DNA of 64,000 nt from Chryseobacterium rhizosphaerae. GTDB taxonomy: Bacteria > Bacteroidota > Bacteroidia > Flavobacteriales > Weeksellaceae. Shown here piece by piece: positions 1 through 8,563 of this stretch. Under the pieces are notes generated by a model. The model did not search any database. It saw only the letters and a program-made list of their open reading frames with translations, and had not been told where the DNA came from. Location: positions 62,001-126,000 of the forward strand of contig NZ_QNUF01000008.1 in assembly GCF_003385455.1 (NCBI RefSeq). Reading direction: 5' to 3'. The translations under genes and the position numbers were made by a program. The first letter of the stretch is position 1. The number at the start of each line of letters is the position of its first letter.

Positions 1-392
1 TCATAAATATCACCTTTAATATCCACCGCTTCAGATACCCATTCATCTTCATTGAGAAGTTTTATTAATTTTTCTAATTTAAATGGATCATGTATTTTAT
101 TTTGGGCACCCTTGAAGATTTTACTTAACATTCTGCCCGAATCAGCTAAGATATTTAACGCTCTAACATAATCTAAAGTTAAACCTTCAAGTGGATGATT
201 TAAAAAAAATTGCCAGTCACACTTTTCAGGAATATCAAAATTTCTATTATATGGAGGTCGTGAATACTCATCAGCCATTTTTAAGAATAGTAAATAAGTA
301 ATTTGTTCTAAATAGTCTCCATAACTAACCCCATCATCTCTAAGTGTATCACAAAAAGACCAAATTTTTGCTACTAAATTACTACTTATCAT
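1..392 (-). CDS. hsdM: Type I restriction-modification methyltransferase subunit HsdM, N-terminal part (cut by window start)
   Basis: The reading frame opens with ATG at 392-390 and runs off the window with about 130 codons visible. The residues match the HsdM N-terminal helical domain: a conserved stretch reading FCDTLRDDG followed by YLEQITYLLFLKMADE. The catalytic SAM motifs (NPPF) would lie beyond the window, so only the N-terminus is seen. HsdM methylates adenine at the site chosen by HsdS and forms the core of the type I complex. Its start codon overlaps the stop of the HNH gene upstream (ATGA), so it is the fourth gene of an overlapping operon. hsdR is expected further left, but this is inference. 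Confidence 0.88.
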   Translation of the reverse strand, partial: MISSNLVAKIWSFCDTLRDDGVSYGDYLEQITYLLFLKMADEYSRPPYNRNFDIPEKCDWQFFLNHPLEGLTLDYVRALNILADSGRMLSKIFKGAQNKIHDPFKLEKLIKLLNEDEWVSEAVDIKGDIY

Positions 393-1480
393 ACAGACAT
401 TTGCTTTATTTGCTCAAATAGCACATTATTATTACAATTTTCTAAAAACTCATAGTATGAAAATTTCAAATGATTTTCAATTTTTATTTCTTTTGGATCA
501 AATAGAGTTTTATATTTCTTTAAATAATTTTTCACTTCATCATGATTTGTAAATCTTACAGAATGAAGATTTATTATTTTTTTCAGATCATTTAACCAAG
601 TACTGTGTTTAATAGATAATATATATCTTTTTTTAATTGAGTATACATCATTCCAAGTCTGAGTATAACTATCATTAGGTAAAATATTGATCTTCCACTC
701 TCCTTCACTATTATTCATATCCGTATCAGGAATTATACTACCACTTAAATCTATTTTGATATTATTTGCTTGGAAAGAGTCATTAAAAATAAAGGGATAA
801 GAAAATAATCTACGTACATCTGAATTATCGTGATAAAATACATCTTTTTCCTTCTTAAACGTTTCATTACAATCATCACATGATGGTGCTATATTTTTTA
901 AATCAATTGATGAAAGTGGATACTTAGACTTTAAAGCTAGATGATCATAATCAGCTCTCCTTAAAACTGGTATTTTTAAATATTCTAATCCACAAAATGG
1001 GCACATTTTTGATTGAGGAAGTCTTTTATGAAATTCTTCATAATGTTTATCAATTTCCCAAGCATTATTAGAGCTTAAATATTTCCAAAGTGACTCCATT
1101 AATTGTTTGAAAGAATCTGTACCTATGATCCTTTTAATATTTTCGTTTCTTAAAAATGAGACTTCATATCTATCACTTTTTTCAAAGAATAAATATAGAT
1201 CTTTAGACATTAAAACTAATGTATAAAATTCTTCTTTTAGAGATTGATCTAGTTTTTTAAAATCGTTAAAAAAAGCTTTAAATTTAGTTTGAATTTCTAC
1301 ATTCACTTTACCTTTTGGAGCGATTTTACCATCACTACTTAGAAAACTTGAATGAAAATATAGTTGAGGTTTGAAAGCTACATTCTTTTTTACATTTCTT
1401 ATCTTTCTAATAAAATATAGAAAATGTTTGTATAATTCCACCATTTTCTCATTCTTAATAAATTCGTACCTATAAAGCAT
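389..1480 (-). CDS. HNH endonuclease embedded in type I RM operon (PtuB-like)
   Basis: This 363-residue protein has a zinc-binding HNH nuclease core: CPFCG near residue 159, then YDHLALKSKYPLSSIDLKN with the catalytic D-H pair, then APSCDDCNETF, giving two CxxC zinc knuckles around a DH motif. The Dhx(4-5)KSKYP...N..PSC..CN pattern is typical of HNH partners of ABC-type ATPases in Septu (PtuB) and some retrons. Its ATG overlaps the stop of the ATPase gene by one base (TAATG) and its stop overlaps the hsdM start (ATGA), so the four proteins are probably made together. N- and C-terminal regions outside the HNH core are not recognised. Nuclease activity is inferred from the motif. Confidence 0.82.
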   Translation of the reverse strand: MLYRYEFIKNEKMVELYKHFLYFIRKIRNVKKNVAFKPQLYFHSSFLSSDGKIAPKGKVNVEIQTKFKAFFNDFKKLDQSLKEEFYTLVLMSKDLYLFFEKSDRYEVSFLRNENIKRIIGTDSFKQLMESLWKYLSSNNAWEIDKHYEEFHKRLPQSKMCPFCGLEYLKIPVLRRADYDHLALKSKYPLSSIDLKNIAPSCDDCNETFKKEKDVFYHDNSDVRRLFSYPFIFNDSFQANNIKIDLSGSIIPDTDMNNSEGEWKINILPNDSYTQTWNDVYSIKKRYILSIKHSTWLNDLKKIINLHSVRFTNHDEVKNYLKKYKTLFDPKEIKIENHLKFSYYEFLENCNNNVLFEQIKQMSV

Positions 1481-3084
1481 TATTTCTCCTTACCAAAGTT
1501 TAACATTATAATTCGATTCATTAAATTTAGTTTTTCATCTGATTCACCAAAATTATTCAGTTTCTCTTTTATAACATCAGGATTTTGGTATTTTCTTAAC
1601 TCATCAATTTCTTTTAACGAATCTCTAGATATTGGAATTTTAATATCAAATGCCATATCCAAAATATTATCAAATGAGGCTCCATAGGTTTCTTTAGGAG
1701 GATTTGTTATTCGAAGACAATCTCCATCTCTTTCAAAGATAAAAACACTTTCATTTTTACAATCAGAAACTACAAAAGGAGAATGAGTTGTTACAATCAT
1801 ATCTTGAATTTTACCTATGGTCATTTCTTTTAGAGTGCTTATAAAAATTCGCCTCCATTTTGGATTAAAATGTGTTTCAGGTTCATCCAAAAGAAATAGG
1901 CAATTTTCTTGGTTTATCATCATTAAAATGGTTCCAAATACGTTTAAAAATTGGTGTTCACCATCACTGAGACTCAAATAGTCGACAGTTGTACCATTTT
2001 TTAACATTAATTTTAATTCTGAATATCTAAGCACTTTTTCTTCATCAGGCACAGTTGGTAATTTTGGAACAAGTTGCAAGGCAGTATTTAATCTTTCATC
2101 TCTAGCTCTTTTAATATCTTTAACAATTTCATCCTTGATAATTAAATTATTTAATAATTCCAATTTATAAAAGGCTGTATAAAGCTCTAAAGCACTTGAA
2201 AAATGAATTTTAAACAAATCAATAGTGATAGGATCTAATTCATAATCTAATATCCATCTTTTAAATTTTTTATCATTTTCATCCTGCACTGCGTACTTAC
2301 AACATTTAATCAGTTTATCAATCCAATTTTCAAGCTCCTCTGTCAATTTGATACCGGCATCTGGTCCACCTTTGGGCTTATAACCTGGTGCCATTTTTTG
2401 ATTAGTTTGTATTGTAATCCTAAAACTAATAAGTTTTTCAACTCTTACAATATCTTTAACTAATTTTAATGCATCATTACCATCATCAAAAATTAAATTA
2501 CTAATAGTTATTCCCAAATTTGTATTGTAATTCATAAAATACAATACAGGGTCATAATCATTAAATTCTTTGTATTTTTCTGGAAATCTCGCTCTTTTAC
2601 CAGTAAAGTCTGCATATTCGTCATAGTACCATTCAAATGGTAAACTCAAAGTTTCATTATCACCAGAAGTATAGCCTATTACCTTATTAGGTAAATAATT
2701 TACAATTTCACTTGTATCTATAACTAAACCAGGAATATCTTCTTGTATAATTTCAAATAAAATATCTTTTGGCTTTGTATGAATTTTTTCACACTCAAAT
2801 GATACTAAATACAAAATTTCATTTATTGTAATTTCATATTCAATTTTAAAAGCAAATGGTGAATTTATCTTTTTGGATAATATTCCTTGCTTTCGATATA
2901 CCTTATCTAAAAACAAAAAGATTTCTGAGATTAATTCTAATAGCTGAGATTTTCCTGAGCCATTAACTCCAACTAAACAGTTCACATTAATCGAATCATT
3001 AGTTGATTTTGTAAAAAATATATCCACACCTTTCATCAAAGGTTTATATTCAATATCAAAAATTTGTAATCTTCTTAATTTCAT
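1480..3084 (-). CDS. Restriction-system-associated AAA/ABC-type ATPase (PtuA-like)
   Basis: The 534-residue protein is an SMC/RecF/OLD-type ATPase. Walker A is GVNGSGKS at residues 39-46, the ABC signature-like LSDGEHQ is near 370, Walker B LFLLDEPETHFNP is near 394, and the H-loop VTTHSPFVVSD is near 431. No TOPRIM nuclease domain is evident, which separates it from classical OLD proteins. The C-terminal 60 residues are charged. Its start overlaps the hsdS stop (ATGA) and its stop overlaps the HNH start. ATPase plus HNH is the layout of Septu (PtuA/PtuB), where the ATPase gates the nuclease; here the pair sits inside a type I RM operon, so it may act on restriction intermediates or as a back-up defence. 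That role is inference. Confidence 0.85.
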   Translation of the reverse strand: MKLRRLQIFDIEYKPLMKGVDIFFTKSTNDSINVNCLVGVNGSGKSQLLELISEIFLFLDKVYRKQGILSKKINSPFAFKIEYEITINEILYLVSFECEKIHTKPKDILFEIIQEDIPGLVIDTSEIVNYLPNKVIGYTSGDNETLSLPFEWYYDEYADFTGKRARFPEKYKEFNDYDPVLYFMNYNTNLGITISNLIFDDGNDALKLVKDIVRVEKLISFRITIQTNQKMAPGYKPKGGPDAGIKLTEELENWIDKLIKCCKYAVQDENDKKFKRWILDYELDPITIDLFKIHFSSALELYTAFYKLELLNNLIIKDEIVKDIKRARDERLNTALQLVPKLPTVPDEEKVLRYSELKLMLKNGTTVDYLSLSDGEHQFLNVFGTILMMINQENCLFLLDEPETHFNPKWRRIFISTLKEMTIGKIQDMIVTTHSPFVVSDCKNESVFIFERDGDCLRITNPPKETYGASFDNILDMAFDIKIPISRDSLKEIDELRKYQNPDVIKEKLNNFGESDEKLNLMNRIIMLNFGKEK

Positions 3085-4544
3085 TTCAGGGTATATTTGA
3101 CCGTATTTGTTATTTTGTCAATACTAATGTTCAATTTGTTTTCTTCTTCAAGTTTTCTAAATTCATTTACAATAAAATCTCTGGACATATTAATATCATT
3201 GTAAATTTCAGAAAATGTAAAAGAAGTATTATAATATTTCTCTTTTAAAAATTTTATCAGATTGAATTCTTCTTTCTTAAATTTAGGTTTATTTTTTATA
3301 ATATCAGCCTGCGTTATTAAATATTTAGATTTTTCTTCCCTTATTTTAAGAAGCGTACTTTTGACTGTGGAATCCGAATCATATCTTTCTGATTGTTTAC
3401 CTTCAAAAGCTTCTTTAAGAAATTTAGCCCTTAAGCTTACATTATTAGTCATCTGAATACCAATATCTTCAAGAATTTTTTTATAATTAATAATTTTTAA
3501 TTCTAAATCATTTATTAACTCAAACTGTATCTCTTTGGGAGGATAGGGGACAAGAATGTTTGACACAATATCTTTTGAAATAGAATTAAATGTACTCCCT
3601 GTACCTAGATCACTAATTTCATGCTTAATAGAGTCTAAATAATAAAATAAAAACTTGTAGTAGCCATTAAATCTGATTGCGCATAAGCCTCTTCCAATAC
3701 TACATTCTGTATTTGCAATATTAACATCTCCCACGGGAGCTCGCACAGACATCAGTATATCATTTTCTTTAGCAATTCTAATTGGTGAAGTAGTCCACTT
3801 TTCGGGTATAGGAAATAAATTCGTGAATTCTTTTTTTCCTTGAAACAGCGGAAGTCCTATTCCTTGGTAATTATAACTTTTTGAATTCGGGGATTGTCCC
3901 ATAATTATTTGTGAAACCTCGGATAATGGTAAACGTTTCGAAATTGCTTTAAATAGGTTAAAAATTGTCTTTTTAATTAATTTATCAACTAATTCTTTAG
4001 ACTTTAATAAGTCATCATTACTTTTATCAAGTTCACTTAAAATTGATTCTATTTTTTCGACAATTCTATCTTGTTCTTCAATAGGTGATAAGGGGAACGG
4101 AAAATCATTTAAAACCTTCTGACTTATATTCGGTTGTGCACTTCCTTCTCTTTTATTTAACAATTCATCTTTAGCAGACATTAAATAATAATAAACATAC
4201 TTAGAATTAATTACAAAGGTTTTAATACATGCTACAGCTTGATTTGTAGCTGCATCAGTTCCTAAAAAAGCCATTCTGCCTACCGTATTTCCATATAAAG
4301 CAATTAACAAAGAACCTTTTTCAAATATTTTGGCATTTGAAAATTCTAATGCTTCTAATGTTATATATTCTTCAGTATGAATAATTAAATTATAATTTAA
4401 TTCTCCAGATTTTACCCAAGGAATATCACCTTTAAAATTTGAGGGATTTTTTCTATCTGGTGTTCCTCCACTATTTGTAATAGAAACCTCATTTAAAGTT
4501 ACCCATTTCCAAGAATCTGGAATATCATAAAGTGTATTATCCAT
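3081..4544 (-). CDS. hsdS: Type I restriction-modification specificity subunit HsdS
   Basis: Two target-recognition domains are visible. TRD1 (about residues 5-160) begins PDSWKWVTLNEV and carries GDIPWVKSGEL; TRD2 (about 205-365) begins LPLSEVSQIIMGQSPNS. Each is followed by a long helix, residues about 160-200 (PIEEQDRIVEKIESIL) and 350-395, the conserved spacers that set the distance between the two half-sites. Beyond the second helix there is an extra ~90-residue C-terminal tail, about 400-487, with the look of a winged helix, unusual for HsdS. It is the first gene of the overlapping hsdS-ATPase-HNH-hsdM operon. A TAATTTTG element (4556-4549, minus strand) lies directly before the ATG, so the transcript may be nearly leaderless. 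Confidence 0.93.
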   Translation of the reverse strand: MDNTLYDIPDSWKWVTLNEVSITNSGGTPDRKNPSNFKGDIPWVKSGELNYNLIIHTEEYITLEALEFSNAKIFEKGSLLIALYGNTVGRMAFLGTDAATNQAVACIKTFVINSKYVYYYLMSAKDELLNKREGSAQPNISQKVLNDFPFPLSPIEEQDRIVEKIESILSELDKSNDDLLKSKELVDKLIKKTIFNLFKAISKRLPLSEVSQIIMGQSPNSKSYNYQGIGLPLFQGKKEFTNLFPIPEKWTTSPIRIAKENDILMSVRAPVGDVNIANTECSIGRGLCAIRFNGYYKFLFYYLDSIKHEISDLGTGSTFNSISKDIVSNILVPYPPKEIQFELINDLELKIINYKKILEDIGIQMTNNVSLRAKFLKEAFEGKQSERYDSDSTVKSTLLKIREEKSKYLITQADIIKNKPKFKKEEFNLIKFLKEKYYNTSFTFSEIYNDINMSRDFIVNEFRKLEEENKLNISIDKITNTVKYTLK

Positions 4545-4590
4545 TATACAAAATTAATCTAATTAATTACTCTAATGAGTATTTAAAAAT

Positions 4591-4624
4591 AAAAAAAAAA
4601 CAATAAGAATTAATCTTATTGTTT
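4591..4624 (-). terminator. Rho-independent terminator of the 4641-5279 gene
   Basis: An 11-bp perfect stem (4598-4608 with 4614-4624, loop ATTAA) is preceded on the plus strand by a run of ten A, which reads as a U-tract for leftward transcription. It separates the unknown gene from the RM operon. Confidence 0.75.
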
Positions 4625-4640
4625 CTTAATAATTTATATG

Positions 4641-5279
4641 TTAAAAATTACAAAATCTACTCTCGTTAATATCTAAAGACTCCCCCCAACTTTCCTCATA
4701 GATAATTTTTAATCTATTCTTGATAACGTCCCTTTCATGCTTTGAAAATTTCCTCCAAGAATACTTCTCAACATCTTCTCCTCTAAAGGAAAGTTTTGGT
4801 TTATCATTTCTTTCATTATAATCGAATAGCAATATAACATCATTATTTCCTAGCCTAAATGTAACTTGTAAATAAGTTACAAAATATTGCCTTAAAATAT
4901 CATTGTGGTAGTTCTTATAACCTAATCCTTCTTCAAGATCTTTTATCAAAAATGGCAAAACAAGTTTATCATCAAAAAAAGAAAACTCCACCACTCTTTT
5001 TATGTATTTTGATGTGACGGTAGTTTTATTGTTTTCATCATAAACTAAAAAAACTACTCCCTCTTTACCATTATACAAATTCTTTTTCAGCTCAAAACTA
5101 ATGTTGGGTAAATATTTGCTTGAATACCTATTGTTATTTTTTTTATCGAAATCAATATATGCTAATTGACTTCCCATAGCATCATGTAAAGACTTAACAA
5201 ATTTTAAAGCTTCTGAACTAGCATTTGAAGCATTTCTAAATCTCACTCTATTTTTTGTTTTATTCGTATTATTAATCAT
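4641..5279 (-). CDS. Hypothetical protein, 212 residues
   Basis: I do not recognise this protein. It is soluble in appearance, with no signal peptide or membrane segment, a basic Asn-rich N-terminus (residues 1-20) and alternating beta-like stretches in the middle such as VTFRLGNNDVILLFDYNER. It has its own strong terminator downstream (4591-4624) and a ~250-nt spacer upstream, so it is transcribed separately from the RM operon on its left and from the Rep-like gene on its right. It lies between a restriction system and a replicon remnant, so it is probably accessory cargo. No function is proposed. Confidence 0.6.
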   Translation of the reverse strand: MINNTNKTKNRVRFRNASNASSEALKFVKSLHDAMGSQLAYIDFDKKNNNRYSSKYLPNISFELKKNLYNGKEGVVFLVYDENNKTTVTSKYIKRVVEFSFFDDKLVLPFLIKDLEEGLGYKNYHNDILRQYFVTYLQVTFRLGNNDVILLFDYNERNDKPKLSFRGEDVEKYSWRKFSKHERDVIKNRLKIIYEESWGESLDINESRFCNF

Positions 5280-5533
5280 TGTATTCTGTATTAAATTTTA
5301 ATCTTAGGGAAAAACCCTTCATAAAGTATTTAAACGCATAAGAGGCATATTTACACTATTCTCTTACTTACTTGTTTGTTTATTATAGTACATTTCCGAT
5401 TCTTCTCTTAAATAAAAGCCTGAGAAATGTAATTGCTACCGTTCTCCCTTGGATTTTTTTGGATGCTTTTTAATTGATCTCATCCACCTCCGCAGCTTAC
5501 TATATCTTTCTATATTAGTTATATATATTAACC

Positions 5534-6658
5534 TTAGTTACTACTTGAAATAGCAGGCATGGCAAGTTTATTGATACTTGCTGACAATTTCCGATGAAAC
5601 TCTTTTTTCACAAAATCATCATCTCCTTTATATTGATTGTAAATATCTTCCAAACTTGCAAGATATTTATTTCTATTATTTGTATTCAAGATCGGAGATG
5701 CGAACTCAATAAACTTTTTAACTCCAAAATATTTCAATCCTAGAAATTTCAGATATTCATCAAAAGCTTTTGAGCTCTTGCTATTTAACTGAGACTTCAC
5801 AAGACCCTGAGTAATATCTGGCAAAATATCATTTACAAAGGAAATATTAACAAAAAGTTTGTATAATTCGTTACCTAACAAATAAAAATTTTCTCTGATA
5901 GATTCCAGAGTTTGTATTTTACGTTTTATGGAAGCCCTATTAAATTGACTAACTCGCTTCACTCTCAACTCGATTCTAACAAAGCTATTATTCTTTGAGA
6001 TTTTTTTCACCAAATGCTTTCTTCTTACTCTGCTCGAGTTTTTGAAAACTTCACCCTGCTGAGCTTCTCTACCTAATTTATCATAAATCGCAACTTCATA
6101 TTTTTGATTTTTAAAGTTGACAGTATTTCCTATTCGTAGTGTATTTTCCATACCTTTCATTCTTGAAACACTACTCATAATAGAAGCTATATTCATATTA
6201 AATCTGATATTTACCCCCAATTCTACCTGAGTAATTTTTGCCTTCCAGAATTTTTCTTTTTCAATCCCGAACTCGTGCGCATACAGTTCGATTATTTCAA
6301 CAAAATTCAAATAATTGAGGTCAGCAAATGGATTTAAATTTTTGATGCGGATAAAGTCTTTTCTTATGTTTTGGCAAACCGACAATCTTCCTTCTTTTGC
6401 GTTCAATTTTCTTTTAAAGCTGATAAATTTGTTCTGGTATGACAGCTTTTTAATAATATTTTCTTGTTGAACTACAATTTCAGATTTTGGTAAATTACAG
6501 TTTTCAGCTTTTACCTTTTGGGACAAAAAAGAAATCATATCAGGGTCAGCTTTAAAAATTTCAAATCCACCTTCCTCTCTTATTTTCATAAATTTTGTTG
6601 CTAGGATATAATCGCTTAGCAATACATTTTCAAGATAAAATTTAATTAAATCTACCAT
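5534..6658 (-). CDS. Replication-initiation-like protein (filamentous phage/plasmid Rep type)
   Basis: The 374-residue basic protein resembles Rep proteins of small rolling-circle replicons and filamentous phages: a central ITQVELGVNIRFN segment, a following NQKYEVAIYDKLGRE segment in the place of the conserved 'YDK' block, and then NNSFVRIELRVKRVSQFNR. I cannot point to a classical HUH motif with certainty, so the family is a judgement from overall pattern. The start is overlapped by the upstream HTH gene by 7 nt (6652-6658), indicating co-translation. No coat, Zot-like or assembly genes follow, so this is a relic or a minimal element rather than a full phage. An alternative is an uncharacterised Bacteroidota mobile-element protein. 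Confidence 0.5.
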   Translation of the reverse strand: MVDLIKFYLENVLLSDYILATKFMKIREEGGFEIFKADPDMISFLSQKVKAENCNLPKSEIVVQQENIIKKLSYQNKFISFKRKLNAKEGRLSVCQNIRKDFIRIKNLNPFADLNYLNFVEIIELYAHEFGIEKEKFWKAKITQVELGVNIRFNMNIASIMSSVSRMKGMENTLRIGNTVNFKNQKYEVAIYDKLGREAQQGEVFKNSSRVRRKHLVKKISKNNSFVRIELRVKRVSQFNRASIKRKIQTLESIRENFYLLGNELYKLFVNISFVNDILPDITQGLVKSQLNSKSSKAFDEYLKFLGLKYFGVKKFIEFASPILNTNNRNKYLASLEDIYNQYKGDDDFVKKEFHRKLSASINKLAMPAISSSN

Positions 6659-6930
6659 ACTACTTTTTTTTGTAAAAAATTTTCCATTTCCGCTCTATTA
6701 ACATAAATCTTCCCGTTCCTATTGGGCTGAGAAGCTTTAAAACCTTTTTTTCTCAATCGATCAAATGTTGATCGGCTCATATTAAATAACTCCAATGTCT
6801 CTTCTACAGTCAAAATCTCTTTTGATTTAATGTTCTCTAATGCTAAAGATTCTAGTACTGCTATTCTTTTTTTAAGTTTGTTAGTACGATTCAGTAAAAA
6901 AAGAAACCGTCTTTCTTTCAGTAATTTCAT
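6652..6930 (-). CDS. Helix-turn-helix (excisionase/MerR-type) DNA-binding protein
   Basis: The 92-residue protein has a short basic coiled N-terminus (about 1-35) and a C-terminal winged HTH of the excisionase class: LTVEETLELFNMSRSTFDRLRKKG, then NRNGKIYVNRAEMENFL, the usual 'wing plus helix' ending. Such proteins control replication or excision of small mobile elements. Its 3' end overlaps the start of the Rep-like gene by 7 nt, so both form one operon. A TACTTTTG promoter element (6970-6963 on the minus strand) sits 33 nt upstream of the ATG. Confidence 0.75.
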   Translation of the reverse strand: MKLLKERRFLFLLNRTNKLKKRIAVLESLALENIKSKEILTVEETLELFNMSRSTFDRLRKKGFKASQPNRNGKIYVNRAEMENFLQKKVVW

Positions 6931-6962
6931 TTTGAATGGTTTCTTATATCATAGCAGGGAAA

Positions 6963-6970
6963 CAAAAGTA
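6963..6970 (-). promoter_or_regulatory. Candidate -7 promoter element for HTH-Rep operon
   Basis: On the minus strand the sequence is TACTTTTG, a match to the Bacteroidota -7 consensus TAnnTTTG, 33 nt before the HTH start codon. No good TTTG is found 19 nt upstream, so support is partial. Confidence 0.4.
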
Positions 6971-7035
6971 AAATGATGAAAATTGCGTTAATTTTTTGTT
7001 AAAGTTTTCTTAATAAAGGTTAAAACACGCAAAAA

Positions 7036-7057
7036 TAGACGGCTTAAAAGCCGTCTA
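7036..7057 (-). terminator. Terminator facing leftward transcription
   Basis: Perfect 8-bp stem TAGACGGC/GCCGTCTA (extendable to 10 bp through TT/AA) with five A to its left on the plus strand, a U-tract for leftward transcripts. It probably ends the vgrG-lipoprotein-PAAR transcript, although that operon's last gene stops 375 nt earlier. Confidence 0.65.
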
Positions 7058-7431
7058 CAGAGATCATATTTTTATTAAATATTATTCGGAAGAGCCAAAT
7101 ATTTAGTAACAACTGATTAGTTTCAAGACAAAACAAGTCTTATCTGGTCAAACTTTCTTTTCCTTTAAAACGAAAAAGATAAGCATTCGAGTTTTACTTC
7201 ACGATTTACACCATCCTTAGACTACTCTCTCTAGGGAAACCATGCTTTTGTTACTTACATTCTTCCAAGCTATCAAATACTTCTGTTATATGTGTCCTTC
7301 CAGAAAACATAGAATTCTTTGTTTTCCCATAGTTATTAATTGTAGTGGTGGTTTATTTGTACTTATATATCAGCTTCTAGAAACAAGATTTATATTGAAT
7401 TCTTTTTATTAATGAATACAAACTAAATTAT
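7058..7431. other. Gene-free stretch between PAAR-like gene and its terminator
   Basis: No convincing gene is present. On the minus strand one short open stretch (7352-7251, 33 codons, including an ATG at about 7310) has coding-like composition and may be the tail of a decayed gene, but length alone does not support it. The stretch would be the 3' untranslated part of the T6SS transcript. Confidence 0.4.
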
Positions 7432-7785
7432 TCATCGTAAATCATGTTCTTCTTTATGCCCTTTGTTTTCTATACTTATTTTTCCTCCTGTACTACACAT
7501 ACAAAATGAATCTTCTGTAAGAATTTTATAACTATTGATAGTATCTTTTTCTGTTGTTTTTTCCCAAGCGGTTGGTGCAGGAATACACGGTAAATATCCT
7601 CCTGAAGTAGGTTTTAATTTACATTGTCCAAAAGGTTTAATATTTACATTCGTCTGTTTATCCTGCTCCGTAGCAATATGTTTCCCTTCAGCCGTAGAAA
7701 AGTTCTGGCTGGTAACACTTAGATTACTTGGTGTTGTTCCTTGGTTACAAGATAATTGGGCGGTATCGGTGATTTTTTGTGCCAT
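7432..7785 (-). CDS. PAAR-like spike-tip protein (DUF4280 family)
   Basis: The 117-residue protein has the DUF4280 hallmarks: PFGQCKLKPTSGGYLPCIPAP in the middle (FGxCxLxPxxGGYxPC) and CMCSTGGKISI near the C-terminus. DUF4280 proteins are thought to cap the VgrG spike like PAAR proteins. It begins 5 nt after the lipoprotein gene and belongs to the vgrG operon. A second, longer member of the family lies at 44452-44955 with the same core. The protein has an Asn/Thr-rich N-terminal half with a conserved-looking cysteine (residue 13). Metal binding by the cysteines is inference. Confidence 0.85.
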   Translation of the reverse strand: MAQKITDTAQLSCNQGTTPSNLSVTSQNFSTAEGKHIATEQDKQTNVNIKPFGQCKLKPTSGGYLPCIPAPTAWEKTTEKDTINSYKILTEDSFCMCSTGGKISIENKGHKEEHDLR

Positions 7786-7790
7786 AATGA

Positions 7791-8498
7791 TTATTTTTTC
7801 TCATACAACACTTCCGCAGAATCATTATGTTTTCCATTTATTGAGGTAACTTTTAATACATTCCCATTATTACCATCTATAACAATTATTATTCTTGCTC
7901 CAAATTTTCCTTCATATTTTCCTCTATAGTTAATTAGATAAAGTTTTTGAGAACCTTCGTCGTAATTCTTATCTATATGAGTATAATCTGAGAATAGATC
8001 AATTTCATGTTTTTTACAATAATCAATAATATCATCTGCCGTTATAGTATATCCTTTATCCATATCAGTTTTCTTGATAAGTTTTCCAGAGTCATCATAT
8101 TCATATTTGAATCCTACTGGCCCACCACCATTTCTAAAATTCACCCATTTTTTAAGTATAATACCTTTATCATTAAATTCCTTATATATTGAAAATATTG
8201 AATTTTTAGGAGTAGAATTAGCTATAAACCAACTTCCTCCTTCACCTGAGCTTTCTTCAATTTGAGTGCCTCTATCTTCGTAAGTTTTCCCTAAACCATC
8301 TGGATTATTTTCATAGTATTTTTTTATGTTAAAATGTTCAATTTTATCACTAATGAGATTGGCATAATTATTTTTTTGATTCATTGTATTATGTTTTACT
8401 GAGGTTGGGGTTTTGGTTGCTTTTGTGTCTTCCTTTTTATCCTGAGAATTACAGGATGACATAAATAATGCAAAGCAGATGTACAGAAGTTTTTTCAT
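7791..8498 (-). CDS. Lipoprotein, candidate immunity protein for the VgrG metallopeptidase
   Basis: The 235-residue protein starts with a lipoprotein signal: a Lys pair, a hydrophobic segment and the lipobox FMSSC at about residues 12-16, so it should be anchored to a membrane facing the periplasm or surface. The remainder is a soluble domain; the C-terminal part (KLYLINYRG...ARIIIVIDGNNGNVL) resembles a PepSY-like fold. It lies 65 nt behind vgrG and 5 nt before the PAAR-like gene, the position expected of an immunity protein against the toxin domain of VgrG. PepSY-type domains inhibit secreted proteases in other families, which fits the metallopeptidase target. The immunity role is inference. 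Confidence 0.65.
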   Translation of the reverse strand: MKKLLYICFALFMSSCNSQDKKEDTKATKTPTSVKHNTMNQKNNYANLISDKIEHFNIKKYYENNPDGLGKTYEDRGTQIEESSGEGGSWFIANSTPKNSIFSIYKEFNDKGIILKKWVNFRNGGGPVGFKYEYDDSGKLIKKTDMDKGYTITADDIIDYCKKHEIDLFSDYTHIDKNYDEGSQKLYLINYRGKYEGKFGARIIIVIDGNNGNVLKVTSINGKHNDSAEVLYEKK

Positions 8499-8563
8499 TG
8501 TTTAATAATTTTTTTCAGTTCAATATTTTCATTATCTAATTTATAAAAATACGAGATAGTATT

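Noticed and set aside
389..3084. Retron-type defence (ATPase and HNH are also retron effectors)
   Set aside because: No reverse transcriptase or msr/msd-like structure lies beside them in the window; the gene overlaps tie them to the RM genes.
7535..7849. 104-residue open frame on the plus strand
   Set aside because: It is antisense to the PAAR-like gene, whose DUF4280 motifs are clear.
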